A stretch of 64,000 nt of DNA from Pseudomonas fulva NBRC 16637 = DSM 17717 (lineage in GTDB: Bacteria > Pseudomonadota > Gammaproteobacteria > Pseudomonadales > Pseudomonadaceae), in assembly GCF_000730565.1 (NCBI RefSeq), contig NZ_BBIQ01000005.1, forward strand, positions 1 through 64,000. The letters run 5' to 3'. This document shows positions 39,095-48,793 of the stretch, one piece after another. A program made the position numbers and the translations under genes. Positions within the stretch are counted from its first letter, which is position 1. Every line of letters starts with the position of its first letter. The notes below the pieces were generated by a model, which was given only the letters and a program-made list of their open reading frames with translations, searched no databases and was not told where the DNA came from.

Positions 39095-39182
39095 CGGTTA
39101 TCCCTGATTGCGGTATTGGGGTAAAGACCACCGCGGGCCTTGGCCGTCCTGGCACTGGCGCGCGGGCGTTCTCAAGCGAGGC

Positions 39183-40001
39183 TCAGCTGAACTTGCCACT
39201 GATGTAGTCGGCAGTCAGCTGTTCACGAGGGTCTTGGAATATCTGGGTGGTGGGCCCCATCTCTACCAGGTAGCCCGTGCGCGTGCCTTGGGAAATGTCG
39301 ACCGAAAAGAACGCCGTGGTGTCAGCCACGCGAATGGCCTGCTGCATGTTGTGGGTCACCAGCGCAATGGTGTAGTCCTTTTTCAACTCCACCATCAGCT
39401 CCTCCACCCGCCGGGTCGCAATCGGGTCCAGCGCCGAACAGGGTTCATCGAGCAACAGCACCTCGGGTTCGGTGGCGATGGCCCGGGCAATACACAAGCG
39501 CTGCTGCTGGCCACCGGACAGGGACAGGCCACTGACCTTGAGCTTGTCTTTCACTTCATCCCACAACGCAGCGCCTTGCAAGGCATGCTTGACCCGGTCA
39601 CCGATATCGCCCTTGTAGCGGTTCAGCCGAAGGCCGAAGGCCACGTTGTCGAAAATGCTCATCGAGAACGGGTTGGGCTGCTGGAACACCATGCCGATGT
39701 AGCGGCGCACCACGACTGGATCGACCCCCTTGCCGTAGACGTCCTGCCCCAGAAAGTGCACATGCCCTTCGAAGCGAAAGCCCTTGACCAGGTCGTTCAT
39801 GCGGTTGAGGCTGCGCAGCACGGTGCTTTTGCCACAACCGGACGGGCCGATGAAACCGGTGATCTCGTTCTTGCGGATCGGCACGTGGCTGTCGCGCACG
39901 GCCATGAAGTTGCCGTAGAAGATCTTGTCCAGCTTGCAATCCATGACGATGGGGGTTTCGCTGGCCAGGGGAGCGACTCTTTGGGCGGTGGATACGTTCA
40001 C
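39183..40001 (-). CDS. pstB: Phosphate ABC transporter ATP-binding protein PstB
   Basis: A 272-residue ATPase of the high-affinity phosphate importer. Walker [10 protein letters not shown], the signature [16 protein letters not shown], Walker [17 protein letters not shown] and the switch His of [10 protein letters not shown] are all intact. I place the start at GTG 40001, which has AAGGGAG eight bases before it. A further upstream ATG at 40043 lies inside pstA and lacks a site. No phoU follows, unlike the classical operon; the next genes downstream are the Fic-like and HAD genes. Confidence 0.94.
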   Translation of the reverse strand: MNVSTAQRVAPLASETPIVMDCKLDKIFYGNFMAVRDSHVPIRKNEITGFIGPSGCGKSTVLRSLNRMNDLVKGFRFEGHVHFLGQDVYGKGVDPVVVRRYIGMVFQQPNPFSMSIFDNVAFGLRLNRYKGDIGDRVKHALQGAALWDEVKDKLKVSGLSLSGGQQQRLCIARAIATEPEVLLLDEPCSALDPIATRRVEELMVELKKDYTIALVTHNMQQAIRVADTTAFFSVDISQGTRTGYLVEMGPTTQIFQDPREQLTADYISGKFS

Positions 40002-40017
40002 GTCGAATGCTCCCTTA

Positions 40018-40911
40018 TCAGTACTTGGGCTTGCCGAATACACGGCTCAGGATGTTGATGACCAGCACGATCATTACCAAAACCAGCGACGCCGCCCAGG
40101 CGAGCTCCAACTGGTTGTCGAACGGCATGCCGGAGAAGTTGTAGATCAGCACCGCCAGCGAAGCGGTGGGGTTCATCACCGCCAGGCTGCCATCGTGGTA
40201 GATCCAGTAGTTGCTGAACAACGCGGTGAACAGCAGCGGCGCCGTTTCACCCGCCGCCCGGGCCACGGCCAGCATGACGCCGGTCAGGATGGCGGGCAGG
40301 CCGGTGGGCAGCACGATCTTCCAGATCACCTGGGCCTGGGTGCAGCCCATGCCGTAGGCGGCGTCCTTCATGATCTTGGGCACCATCTTCATGGCTTCCT
40401 CGGCGGTCAGGACCACGATTGGTAGCATCAAAACGGCCAGCGCCACGCCGCCCGCCGGCGCCGAGTAGGTCCCAGTGGTCATCACCACCAGCGCATAGGC
40501 AAACACGCCAGCCAGGATGGACGGCAAGCCGGTCAGCATCCTGGCGGCGAAGCGTGCGGCGTTGGCCAGCTTGCTGTCAGGCCCGAGCTCGGCCAAAAAC
40601 ACGGCCGCCAGGATGCCCACCGGCACAGCAATGGCCGCTGCAATGCCGACCATGACCAGGGTACCGACCATGGCGTTGCCGAAGCCGCCGCCCATTTCGA
40701 AGCCGGTTGGCGGCAGCTCGGTGAACACTTCCAGGTTCAGCCGTGCGCCACCACGGGTGATGAGCATGTACAGCACCGAAATCAGCGGCACGCTGGCCAC
40801 CAGGGCGGCGAGCCAGGCCAGTGTGGTCAGCAGTACGCTGCGCAGCGCCCGGCCCTCGAGCTTGCGCTGCAGGCTTGGCAGCGCGGCCACTGGTGTAGAG
40901 AGATCGGTCAT
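40018..40911 (-). CDS. pstA: Phosphate ABC transporter permease PstA
   Basis: A 297-residue inner-membrane permease with six helices ([45 protein letters not shown], and others) and the BPD inner-membrane EAA loop (ALVVMTTGT... [25 protein letters not shown]). It forms the channel with PstC. Its ATG overlaps the pstC stop by one base (TGATG), showing coupling. The stop is 16 bases before the pstB GTG. Confidence 0.94.
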   Translation of the reverse strand: MTDLSTPVAALPSLQRKLEGRALRSVLLTTLAWLAALVASVPLISVLYMLITRGGARLNLEVFTELPPTGFEMGGGFGNAMVGTLVMVGIAAAIAVPVGILAAVFLAELGPDSKLANAARFAARMLTGLPSILAGVFAYALVVMTTGTYSAPAGGVALAVLMLPIVVLTAEEAMKMVPKIMKDAAYGMGCTQAQVIWKIVLPTGLPAILTGVMLAVARAAGETAPLLFTALFSNYWIYHDGSLAVMNPTASLAVLIYNFSGMPFDNQLELAWAASLVLVMIVLVINILSRVFGKPKY

Positions 40912-41876
40912 CAGCGGTTACCTCGTTGCGCGTAGAGCATGATCATCGAGCCCAGCACGTTCACCAGCAGCGTGATGAACATCAGCACCAGGGCGGCGTA
41001 CATCAGCACTTCCACCTCGTTTGGTCCGGCTTCGGGGAAGTTCAGGGCCAGCAACGCTGCCAGGGTATTGGCCGGCGCGAACAGTGACACAGAGAGGGTG
41101 TTGGCGTTGCCCACCAGCATGGCCAGTGCCATGGTCTCGCCCAGGGCGCGGCCCAGGCCCAGCACCAGCGAGCCAAAGATGCCGGTCGCAGCCGAGGGCA
41201 CCATGACTTTGAGAATCGCCTCCCAGTGCGTCGTGCCCATGCCATAGGCGGCTTGCTTGGTTTTCATCGGCACACTGGTCAACGCGTCCTGGGAGACCGC
41301 GGCGATGGTCGGCAGAATCATGATCGCCAGCACCAAGGCTGCAGGCAGCAACCCCGGCCCGCTCAGGGACGTGCCGAAGAACGGGATCCAGCCCAGCTCG
41401 CTGTTGAGCCAGGTGGTCAGTGGCCGTATGGCCGGAATCACCACATAGATGCCCCACAGCCCGTACACCACGCTGGGGATGGCGGCCAGCAGCTCGACGA
41501 TGGTGCGAAACACCGCCGCGAGTCTGGCCGGCAGAAAATCCTGGGTCAGGAAGATGGCCATGCTGACGCCGAAGAAACCGGCGATCAGCAAGGCGATGAA
41601 TGCGCTGTACAGCGTGCCCCAGATGGCAGGAAGAATGCCGTACTGGCCTTGGTTGACGTCCCAGACACTGCCCAGCAGCACGTCGAAGCCATGCTTCTCG
41701 ATGCCGGGCAAAGCCTTGCGGCCTACCTCGTAAACCAGTGCGAAGACCAGTGCCAGGACCAGCACAACCCCAATGCGGGCCAGCGCACGGAAGGTGCGGT
41801 CCACCAGCACGTCCCTGGCAGACGGCGGCCGGCAGGCGGAGTCGGGGTTATCCGGTAGGTCGAAGGGTGTGTTCAT
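40911..41876 (-). CDS. pstC: Phosphate ABC transporter permease PstC
   Basis: A 321-residue inner-membrane permease, partner of PstA. A cytoplasmic N-terminus is followed by six helices (GVVLVLALVFALVYEVG, YSAFIALLIAGFFGVSMAIFL, VVYGLWGIYVVIPAI). The EAA loop ALTSVPMKTKQAAYGMGTTHWEAILKVMVPSA contacts PstB. It lies 65 bases after pstS. Confidence 0.94.
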   Translation of the reverse strand: MNTPFDLPDNPDSACRPPSARDVLVDRTFRALARIGVVLVLALVFALVYEVGRKALPGIEKHGFDVLLGSVWDVNQGQYGILPAIWGTLYSAFIALLIAGFFGVSMAIFLTQDFLPARLAAVFRTIVELLAAIPSVVYGLWGIYVVIPAIRPLTTWLNSELGWIPFFGTSLSGPGLLPAALVLAIMILPTIAAVSQDALTSVPMKTKQAAYGMGTTHWEAILKVMVPSAATGIFGSLVLGLGRALGETMALAMLVGNANTLSVSLFAPANTLAALLALNFPEAGPNEVEVLMYAALVLMFITLLVNVLGSMIMLYAQRGNR

Positions 41877-41941
41877 TGGCAGGTTCCGAGACAGGGTGCT
41901 GACACCCCCGGCGTATCAGGCGCACGCCGGGGACGCCGGTA

Positions 41942-42973
41942 TCACTTGATGTTGGCGGAGGCTTTGCGCACTTGCTCGACCACCGAAGGCGGCAGCGGGA
42001 TGTAGCCCATCGAGTCGGCGATCTTCTGCCCTTCGGTCAGGCTGTACTCGACCATGTCGCGCATGGCCTTGGCCTTGGCGGGGTTGCCATTGTCCTTGCG
42101 GAAGATCATCCAGGTGTAGGAGGTAATGGGATAGGACTTGGCGCCGTCCGGATCAGGCAGCCAGGCCACCAGGTTTTCCGGCATGTTCACGGCGGCCAGG
42201 GCCTCGGCGCCACTTTCGGCATTGGGCACCACGTACTGCCCGGCCTTGTTTTGCAGTTGGGCGAAGTCCACCTTGGCCAACTTGGCAAAACCGTACTCAA
42301 TGTAGCCAATGGCGCCTGGGGTCTGGCGTACGGTGGCGGTTACACCATCGTTTTTAGGTGACTTGATGAACTTGTCGGTAGCCGGCCAGTTGACCGTGTT
42401 GCCCTCACCCAGCTTTTGCTTGAAGTCGGCATTGATAGCCGAGAGGTGCTTGGTGAACACCGCTGTCGTGCCACTGGAGTCGGCACGCACAACGACGGTG
42501 ATGGGGGTATCGGGCAGCTTGAGCTCCGGGTTGGCGGCCGCGATCTGCGGGTCGTTCCAGCGGGTGATGGTGCCAAGGAAAATATTGGAGTACACCTCGC
42601 GCGGCAGCTTGAGCCCTTTCGGGTTGCCAGGCAGGTTGTAGGCCAGCACGATCTCGCCGGCGGTCATGGGCAGCAGTTGTACGCCCTCGCCCACCTTGGC
42701 CATGTCAGCTTCGCTCATGGCCGAGTCGCTGGCGGCAAAGTCCACGGTCCTGTTCAGAAAATCCTGCACCCCGGCGCCGCTGCCCTTGGACTGGTAATCG
42801 ACGGTCACGCCGTCGGACTTCTTGCTGAAGTCCTTGAACCAGGTCAGGTAGATGGGTGCGGGGAAGCTGGCCCCGGAACCGGTCAGGCGAATGTTTTCTG
42901 CGGCGATCGAAGCCGATGTGGCGCAAAGGGAGACCGCGACGGCGAGTGCAGCAGACTTCATCAGGCGTATCAT
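41942..42973 (-). CDS. pstS: Phosphate-binding periplasmic protein PstS
   Basis: A 343-residue exported binding protein. A signal peptide (LAVAVSLCATSASIAA) is followed by the phosphate-pocket motifs TGSGASFPAP, KGSGAGVQDF and RADSSGTTAVF. It captures inorganic phosphate for PstCAB. The start ATG 42973 has GGAGCG upstream, and a Pho box begins 30 bases before it. A second, distinct pst operon elsewhere in the genome is expected for this group; this one lacks phoU. Confidence 0.95.
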   Translation of the reverse strand: MIRLMKSAALAVAVSLCATSASIAAENIRLTGSGASFPAPIYLTWFKDFSKKSDGVTVDYQSKGSGAGVQDFLNRTVDFAASDSAMSEADMAKVGEGVQLLPMTAGEIVLAYNLPGNPKGLKLPREVYSNIFLGTITRWNDPQIAAANPELKLPDTPITVVVRADSSGTTAVFTKHLSAINADFKQKLGEGNTVNWPATDKFIKSPKNDGVTATVRQTPGAIGYIEYGFAKLAKVDFAQLQNKAGQYVVPNAESGAEALAAVNMPENLVAWLPDPDGAKSYPITSYTWMIFRKDNGNPAKAKAMRDMVEYSLTEGQKIADSMGYIPLPPSVVEQVRKASANIK

Positions 42974-43002
42974 TGAAAGCGCTCCGTGTGATGGCCGGCA
43001 CA

Positions 43003-43035
43003 CTTTGCATCAGCTGTGTTACAGCTTTGTGACCA
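43003..43035 (-). promoter_or_regulatory. Pho box (three 11-bp repeats) upstream of pstS
   Basis: Read towards pstS, three consecutive 11-base units TGGTCACAAAG, CTGTAACACAG and CTGATGCAAAG match the 11-bp periodic CTGTNAC-type PhoB site. It ends 30 bases before the start codon, in place of a -35 element. It implies induction by phosphate starvation. Confidence 0.75.
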
Positions 43036-43205
43036 CCGCGTGGCACCGCGCCCCTCTCCACGCCACGCCCTGCCCTGCGCCCCATTGAGCTGCGGCATTT
43101 TTTCAATGCCTTACGCTCACGTCCATGGAACACTCACCGTTTACCGCACTCCCACCCTTATCAGGGCAGCGGCCCTGCACAACCTGAGCTGGAGGACAAA
43201 CCTGC

Positions 43206-43901
43206 ATGAAGAAGATCCTGATGGTGTTGACGTCCCACGACCAACTGGGTGACACCGGTAAGAAAACCGGGTTCTGGCTGGAAGAGTTCGCGGCACCTTA
43301 TTACGCATTCGTGGATGCCGGCGCCGACGTCACGCTCGCTTCGCCCAAGGGCGGGCAGCCGCCGCTGGACCCGAAAAGTGACGAAGACGATGCACATACC
43401 GAGGCCACTCAACGCTTCGCCAAAGACACCGAGGGCCAGGCTGCCCTGGCCGATACCGTCCCCCTTGGCGAAGTCGACCCTTATGATTTCGACGCCGTTT
43501 TTTATCCAGGCGGCCACGGCCCACTGTGGGATCTGGCCGAAAGCCAGGACTCGATCGTTCTGCTGCAGGCCTTTTATGCCGCCAACAAGCCCATCGCAGC
43601 GGTATGCCATGCACCGGGCGTGTTGAAAAACGTCAAGGCGCCTGACGGTCACCCTGTCGTCAAGGGCAAAAAAGTCACGGGCTTCACCAACAGTGAAGAG
43701 CAAGCCGTGGGTCTGACCGACGTCGTCCCGTTTCTGGTGGAGGACATGCTGCGGGGCCATGGCGCACACTATGCCAAGGCCGAAGACTGGGCGAGCCATG
43801 TGGTCGAGGATGGGCATCTGATAACAGGTCAGAACCCGGCATCCTCAGCAGCAACTGCCAAGGCATTGCTTAAACGGTTAGCCCAGGAACCCGGCGCCTG
43901 A
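43206..43901 (+). CDS. DJ-1/PfpI (Hsp31-like) family protein
   Basis: A 231-residue DJ-1/PfpI-superfamily protein. The nucleophile elbow AAVCHAPGVL carries the reactive Cys; GGHGPLWDL is the oxyanion region, with a nearby Glu (FWLEEFAAPYY). This subgroup resembles glyoxalase III/Hsp31 enzymes that convert methylglyoxal to lactate without cofactor or remove glycation. GGAGG lies nine bases before the ATG. It diverges from pstS and is alone. A tandem stress-defence role is inferred from family knowledge only. Confidence 0.88.
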   Translation: MKKILMVLTSHDQLGDTGKKTGFWLEEFAAPYYAFVDAGADVTLASPKGGQPPLDPKSDEDDAHTEATQRFAKDTEGQAALADTVPLGEVDPYDFDAVFYPGGHGPLWDLAESQDSIVLLQAFYAANKPIAAVCHAPGVLKNVKAPDGHPVVKGKKVTGFTNSEEQAVGLTDVVPFLVEDMLRGHGAHYAKAEDWASHVVEDGHLITGQNPASSAATAKALLKRLAQEPGA

Positions 43902-44062
43902 GCATTGGTTTGTGCATCGCAAAGCAGCAAACGCTACGCAAAGGAATTTTTTGCTACAGCCCGAGGTCACAACGGTAGCGCACAGCTATCGCTTGCACCT
44001 CTGGCTGCAAGTCTACATCGGATGTTCCCTTTATTCAGCGTGCGCAGAGCCAGAGTATTGCC

Positions 44063-44470
44063 ATGAAAACGTGCGAATTCCCAAGCTGTCCGACCGTTCT
44101 GCTGGTTGAGGACGAACCTATCATCCGTGAGCTGATCGCCATTGCCCTTGAGGACCTGGGCGCAGCGGTAACCAGCGTGGAAACAGCACAGGAAGGCCTG
44201 GAAATAACCTCGCGTTCGGCATTTTCGATGCTCCTCACCGATGTCCGCACCCCTGGTGCGGTGAACGGACTGGAGCTGGCCTACCAGGTGGGCCAGTCGC
44301 AGCCTGACACTCGCATCGTGGTCATGAGTGGTTATCACGACCCGTCAAGCTGTGCCCTCCCCTCTGGCGCTATATTCCTGCCCAAGCCCTGGACCCTGGA
44401 TCATTTCATCGGCGTGATCAGTGATCAGCTCGCGCGTTCAGCTTCGCTTCGCGCTCAGCCTGCGGCTTGA
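44063..44470 (+). CDS. Stand-alone response-regulator receiver domain protein
   Basis: A 135-residue protein that is only a receiver domain: VLLVEDEPIIRELI, the phospho-acceptor Asp of SMLLTDVRTPG, TRIVVMSGYHD and the conserved Lys in IFLPKPW. It has no output domain, so it may act as a phosphate shuttle or bind another protein. It sits 400 bases downstream (in map order) of the LOV hybrid kinase gene, whose own receiver resembles it, so it may be a second target of that kinase or of another nearby kinase. Confidence 0.87.
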   Translation: MKTCEFPSCPTVLLVEDEPIIRELIAIALEDLGAAVTSVETAQEGLEITSRSAFSMLLTDVRTPGAVNGLELAYQVGQSQPDTRIVVMSGYHDPSSCALPSGAIFLPKPWTLDHFIGVISDQLARSASLRAQPAA

Positions 44471-44549
44471 TCCAGGTTCAGCCAGTTCGGATCGACCGCA
44501 TGCTACCGATCCTTGGAAGTGAGTCTGCATCGATTGCGGTCGAGCCGTT

Positions 44550-44789
44550 TCAGCGGGCGCCTTCCAGTGCCTGCTGCAACGATTGGTCAGCCAGTTGTCG
44601 AAGGTCCCGCCACTGCTGCCTAGCGATCAGCCCGAGCCGCTGCATCTCGTCCGCCTGACGCAGCAGTTCCTGGTGGGAGGCACGGGGGCAGGCGCAGCGT
44701 GCCACGTCATCATCGAAGGTAGAAAACCAACGGTTGATTGCCTCCAAGTACATCAGGTCAGTAGAAGGCTGCTCAATGAATGCCGTCAT
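44550..44789 (-). CDS. Hypothetical small helical protein
   Basis: A 79-residue protein (MTAFIEQPSTDLMYLEAINRW...) predicted to be mostly helical, with one cysteine pair (CACP) and a charged C-terminal helix (QADEMQRLGLIARQQWRDLRQLADQ). GGAGACC precedes the ATG at 44789. It follows the LOV kinase gene in map order but is transcribed in the same minus direction, 85 bases downstream of that gene's stop, so it may be in the same unit. No function can be assigned. Confidence 0.6.
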   Translation of the reverse strand: MTAFIEQPSTDLMYLEAINRWFSTFDDDVARCACPRASHQELLRQADEMQRLGLIARQQWRDLRQLADQSLQQALEGAR

Positions 44790-44874
44790 GCCGGTCTCCC
44801 TGGTGCTCGCTTTTTCAATCGAACCCAAGGAGTGACCGATGGTTCACTCCGGTTGGTAATCGAGCGAGCCGGCC

Positions 44875-46473
44875 TCACACGATACCCGTATGACCATCCA
44901 GTACCTGTCGCACGCGCCGTGCCAGATCATGGGGCTGGCAGGGCTTGGAGATCACATCGAATTCAGAGCCACCGATGTCGGTGCGTTCGATCGAGTTCTC
45001 CGCGTAGCCGGTGGTGAGCAGCACCTTGATCTGCGGCTGCAGGCGACGCACCTCGCGCGCCAGCATCACCCCATTCATGCCGCCGGGCATGATCAGGTCG
45101 GTGAACAGCAAGTCATAGCGCTCACCCGCTTCGATAAGCTTCAGCGCTTCGCGTGCGTTGAGCACCATGTCGGCGTCGTAGCCATAGTTTTCCAGCACCA
45201 TCTTGGCCAGCTCCGCAACGTCTGGACGGTCTTCGACGATAAGAATCCTCTCGGTACCGGAACTGCGCTCGACCAGCTTCACGGGCTTTTCCTGAATCGG
45301 GCTGGCTTCATCCACCGGGAAATACAAGCGCAGCGTGGTCCCCTCACCCTCTTCGGTATAGATCCTGGCAGCGCCGCCGGACTGACGCGCGAAGCCATAC
45401 ACCATGGACAGACCCAGCCCCGAGCCCTTGCCCTCCTCCTTGGTCGTGAAGAAAGGGTCCATGACGCGATCACGAATGCTCGCAGGCATGCCGATGCCGT
45501 TGTCGGTAATGGAAATGCTCACGTAACTGCCCGGCAACAGGCCGTCGAAGGACAGATTGATGTCGCTTACGTGCACGTTTCGCGTTTCGATGAATACGTG
45601 GGGGCGCTTGCGACCGATCAGAGCGTCGCGAGCGTTCATGAAGATGTTCAGCAGTGCCACTTCGGCCTGGGTCGGGTCGATGCGACAGTTGCGCAAGTGC
45701 TCTTCCAAGTCATATTCGACCGTCACCTGGGCGCCGAAGGTGCGCTCGATGATAGGGCTCACGTCATCGAGCAGATGATTGAGGTTGAGCACGCGGCCGT
45801 GCAGTTTCTGCTTGCGGGCAAAGGCCAGCAACTGCTTGGTGAGGGTACTGGCACGATCGACCGCCGTTTGCGCATGCCCGACGCTTCGGCGAATGCGGCT
45901 CAGGTCCGGCTGCGCCTTGTCGGTCTCGCTGGCCACCAGCCCCATGTAACCGCCCATCACTTGCAGCAAGTTATTGAAGTCGTGAGCAATGCCGCCCGTC
46001 AACTGACCCAGAGCTTCCATCTTCTGCGCCTGACGCAATGCATCCTCGGCATCGCGCCGACGGCTGACGTCCAACTGCGAGGCGAAGAAGTAGATCAGGT
46101 CGCCACGCTCGTTGAAAATCGGCGAGATGAACAGCGCATTCCAGAAACTGGAGCCGTCCTTGCGGTAATTGAGCACTTCGGTGGCGATATCCACGCGCTT
46201 CTCGATCGCCTCACGGATAGCGTCGACCACCGACCGCTCAGTCTCGGGGCCCTGCAGGAAGCGGCAATTTCGCCCCATGATCTCACCGGATTCATAACCG
46301 GTCATTTCCAGAAACGCGCGGTTGGCAAAGATGATAGGATTGTCGTCGCGGCTGGGATCGGTCACGATCATGGGCATGCGCGTCGTTTGCACGGCAGCGA
46401 AGAACATGTCGTGCGGCAGGTTGGATATGTCTCCGGTCGCCTGATTGCTGACGCGGGCCTTCTTTTCCGTCAC
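44875..46473 (-). CDS. LOV-domain blue-light hybrid histidine kinase
   Basis: A soluble photoreceptor kinase of 532 residues. The N-terminal LOV domain contains the flavin-binding [13 protein letters not shown] motif, whose Cys70 forms the light-induced adduct with FMN. A PAC segment ([19 protein letters not shown]) and a linker helix lead to HisKA ([13 protein letters not shown], His164), HATPase ([25 protein letters not shown]) and a C-terminal receiver ([21 protein letters not shown]). The layout matches LOV-HK-RR of P. syringae. I start at GTG 46473 because AGGAG lies six bases before it; the more upstream TTG has no site. It diverges from the RsbQ-like gene. Confidence 0.92.
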   Translation of the reverse strand: MTEKKARVSNQATGDISNLPHDMFFAAVQTTRMPMIVTDPSRDDNPIIFANRAFLEMTGYESGEIMGRNCRFLQGPETERSVVDAIREAIEKRVDIATEVLNYRKDGSSFWNALFISPIFNERGDLIYFFASQLDVSRRRDAEDALRQAQKMEALGQLTGGIAHDFNNLLQVMGGYMGLVASETDKAQPDLSRIRRSVGHAQTAVDRASTLTKQLLAFARKQKLHGRVLNLNHLLDDVSPIIERTFGAQVTVEYDLEEHLRNCRIDPTQAEVALLNIFMNARDALIGRKRPHVFIETRNVHVSDINLSFDGLLPGSYVSISITDNGIGMPASIRDRVMDPFFTTKEEGKGSGLGLSMVYGFARQSGGAARIYTEEGEGTTLRLYFPVDEASPIQEKPVKLVERSSGTERILIVEDRPDVAELAKMVLENYGYDADMVLNAREALKLIEAGERYDLLFTDLIMPGGMNGVMLAREVRRLQPQIKVLLTTGYAENSIERTDIGGSEFDVISKPCQPHDLARRVRQVLDGHTGIV

Positions 46474-46700
46474 GTGACTCTCCTGGTTGGGCAATGGTGC
46501 AACTCGTCACTTCTTGACAACGCCAAGCGGTAAATTGCTCCGCCAATAGCGGCTGCTTACGAAACTATTGTTCGATGGCCAATGTCGATTCGTCATCTCC
46601 GGCCTACGCTTGCTTGTAAGCGGTAGATTCAACAGCCAACGTTGCCCAAGCCATGCCCCACCCACCCTGCCACGGATGCTGCACACCCTCTTGGAAAGCC

Positions 46701-47510
46701 ATGACCTTATCTACGCGTAACCACGTGCGCATCACCGGTGCTGGCCCTGTCACGTTGATCTTTTCCCACGGTTTTGGCTGCGATCAATCGATGTGGAAGT
46801 ACCTGTTGCCGCATTTTCAAGCGCGCTTTCGCATCGTGACCTACGACTTGGTTGGTGCTGGGCAATCGGACTTATCGGCGTACGATCGCGTCCGGTACGA
46901 CTCCTTGGCGGGTTATGCAGCGGATCTGAACGAGATAATCACAGAATACGGCCAAGGCGCCGTGATTCTGGTCGGTCATTCGGTCAGCGCCATGATTGGT
47001 GCACTGGCGGATCGACAGCAACCTGGTCGCATTGCAGCTCATGTGATGGTCGGCCCATCGCCATGCTATATCGACGACGGCGACTACATCGGCGGTTTCA
47101 AGCAGGAGGATATCCACGAACTGCTCGAAACACTGGACAGCAACTACCTGGGCTGGTCGAGTACCATGGCGCCGGTGATCATGGGCGCGCCGGGCCAGCC
47201 TATGCTGAGCGAGGAGCTGACCAACAGTTTCTGCCGCACCGATCCAGACATCGCTCGGCAGTTCGCGCGTGTCACGTTCCTGTCTGACAACCGGCTGGAT
47301 GTGCAGGGCCTGCCTACGCCCGTGTTGATTCTTCAGTCCATCGACGATCTTATCGCGCCAGTTTCCGTGGGCCAGTACCTCCATGCCGTGCTGCCCAACA
47401 GCACGCTGTGCCTGATCGACAACATCGGCCATTGCCCGCACATGAGTGCCCCTACAGCCTGCTCCCAGGCCATGGACGCCTTCCTGCAACCCTGGGCACC
47501 GGGGCCATGA
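46701..47510 (+). CDS. RsbQ-like alpha/beta hydrolase
   Basis: A 269-residue alpha/beta hydrolase of the RsbQ/D14/KAI2 group. Visible features are the oxyanion segment FSHGFGCDQSMWKYL, the nucleophile elbow LVGHSVSAMIG (Ser94), Asp in QSIDDLIAP and the His of NIGHCPHMSAP. In Bacillus RsbQ works with the PAS-domain phosphatase RsbP in energy stress signalling, and plant homologues bind hormones. Here the ATGA overlap with the next gene couples it to a PAS histidine kinase, so a ligand-bound hydrolase may regulate that kinase. ATG 46701 (MTLSTRNHVRITGAG) has TTGGA upstream. Confidence 0.88.
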   Translation: MTLSTRNHVRITGAGPVTLIFSHGFGCDQSMWKYLLPHFQARFRIVTYDLVGAGQSDLSAYDRVRYDSLAGYAADLNEIITEYGQGAVILVGHSVSAMIGALADRQQPGRIAAHVMVGPSPCYIDDGDYIGGFKQEDIHELLETLDSNYLGWSSTMAPVIMGAPGQPMLSEELTNSFCRTDPDIARQFARVTFLSDNRLDVQGLPTPVLILQSIDDLIAPVSVGQYLHAVLPNSTLCLIDNIGHCPHMSAPTACSQAMDAFLQPWAPGP

Positions 47511-48679
47511 CCGGCGCGGGTGAGATACCGGCTGTCGACGCGTTGTTCGAAGGGGCACCCTGCGGCCTGGTGGTCACCACCGAGACGGGCGTGATCGTGA
47601 GGGCAAACCAGACCTTCTGCAAGTGGTTGGGCTACGCGCCCGAGGACCTGACGCAGTGCAGGTTTCAGGAGCTGTTGACCATGGGCGGACGAATTTTCCA
47701 CCAGACCCATTGGGCGCCGCTGATGAGAATGCAGGGTTCGGTCGCCGAGGTTAAGCTCGAAGTACGGCACCGCACCGGTCACGTCATCACCATGTTGCTC
47801 AATGGCGTGCGCCGTCAATATGCCCACGGCGTGTTCCACGAGCTGGCGCTGTTCGGCACCATCGAGCGGGATCGCTACGAGCGTGAATTGCTCACCGCCC
47901 GGCGCCGCGCCGAGCAATTGCTGGCGCAGACCACTGAGGCCGAGGCTGCGTTGCAGCAGGCCAAGGCCGAGCTGGCCGACGCCTACCAGAGCGCCCAGCG
48001 ACGCGCAGCCTTTGCCGAACAGATGGTCGCCATCGCCAGTCATGACCTGAAAAACCCGCTGACTGCGATCAAGATGGCGACGCAGTTGCTCGAACGCGGT
48101 GAGCACAGGGACAAGGAACGGCGTCTGCTGGGCAGTATCAGCCATTCTTCGGAGCGCGCCAGGCGCATGATCGCTGATCTGCTCGACTTTGCCTCGGTCA
48201 GGATTGGCCAAGGCATCACCATCTGCCGTCAACCGATAGACCTGTGCTCGACGGTCGATCAAAGCGTCAACGAATTGAGAGTCGCCTTCGCCCAGGCGCA
48301 CATTCGTCACCTGTGCAAAGGCAAGGGTCAACGTGCGCTGGACCCAGACCGCGTGCAACAAATGATTGGCAATCTGGTGGCCAACAGTGTGGCCTATGGT
48401 GACCTCACCCATCCCGTCACCGTTACCACTGATCTTCATGAGCATGGCGCCGTCATCAGCGTGCACAACCATGGCCCCTGCATTCCTGATACCTTGCTTA
48501 CATCCTTGTTTGCACCTATGACTCGGGGCACGGACCGTGCCGACTCGGTGCGCTCTGTCGGGTTAGGGCTGTTCATCGTCAGCGAAATCACTTTGGCCCA
48601 TGGCGGCGATGTCACCGTCGCTTCGGATGCGGCGCTCGGTACCACTTTCACGATACGCCTACCGTTACTGGCAGACTGA
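47507..48679 (+). CDS. PAS-domain sensor histidine kinase coupled to the RsbQ-like hydrolase
   Basis: A 390-residue soluble kinase with a PAS domain (about 10-125, LFEGAPCGLVVTTETGVIVRANQTF), a long coiled coil (ARRRAEQLLAQTTEAEAALQQAKAELADAYQ), a HisKA domain (VAIASHDLKNPLTAIKMATQLL) and a compact HATPase domain (LVANSVAYGD, GLGLFIVSE). There is no receiver and no adjacent regulator. It overlaps the hydrolase by four bases. It parallels the RsbQ-RsbP pair but with a histidine kinase instead of a PP2C phosphatase. The upstream PAS could sense a hydrophobic ligand handled by the hydrolase. Confidence 0.9.
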   Translation: MTGAGEIPAVDALFEGAPCGLVVTTETGVIVRANQTFCKWLGYAPEDLTQCRFQELLTMGGRIFHQTHWAPLMRMQGSVAEVKLEVRHRTGHVITMLLNGVRRQYAHGVFHELALFGTIERDRYERELLTARRRAEQLLAQTTEAEAALQQAKAELADAYQSAQRRAAFAEQMVAIASHDLKNPLTAIKMATQLLERGEHRDKERRLLGSISHSSERARRMIADLLDFASVRIGQGITICRQPIDLCSTVDQSVNELRVAFAQAHIRHLCKGKGQRALDPDRVQQMIGNLVANSVAYGDLTHPVTVTTDLHEHGAVISVHNHGPCIPDTLLTSLFAPMTRGTDRADSVRSVGLGLFIVSEITLAHGGDVTVASDAALGTTFTIRLPLLAD

Positions 48680-48793
48680 GCACGACGGCACGGGTATGCG
48701 CGTGTCCGCATGCCCGCCGAGCTTTTGACCTGAACTTTTGTTTGTCCTGTGGTTTCCCCTGCATAACACACTCGCCTTCGCAGGAGTTGAACC

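Noticed and set aside
44890..46533. 547-codon plus-strand frame opposite the LOV kinase
   Set aside because: Antisense to a complete LOV-HK-RR protein; no domain in the translated product.
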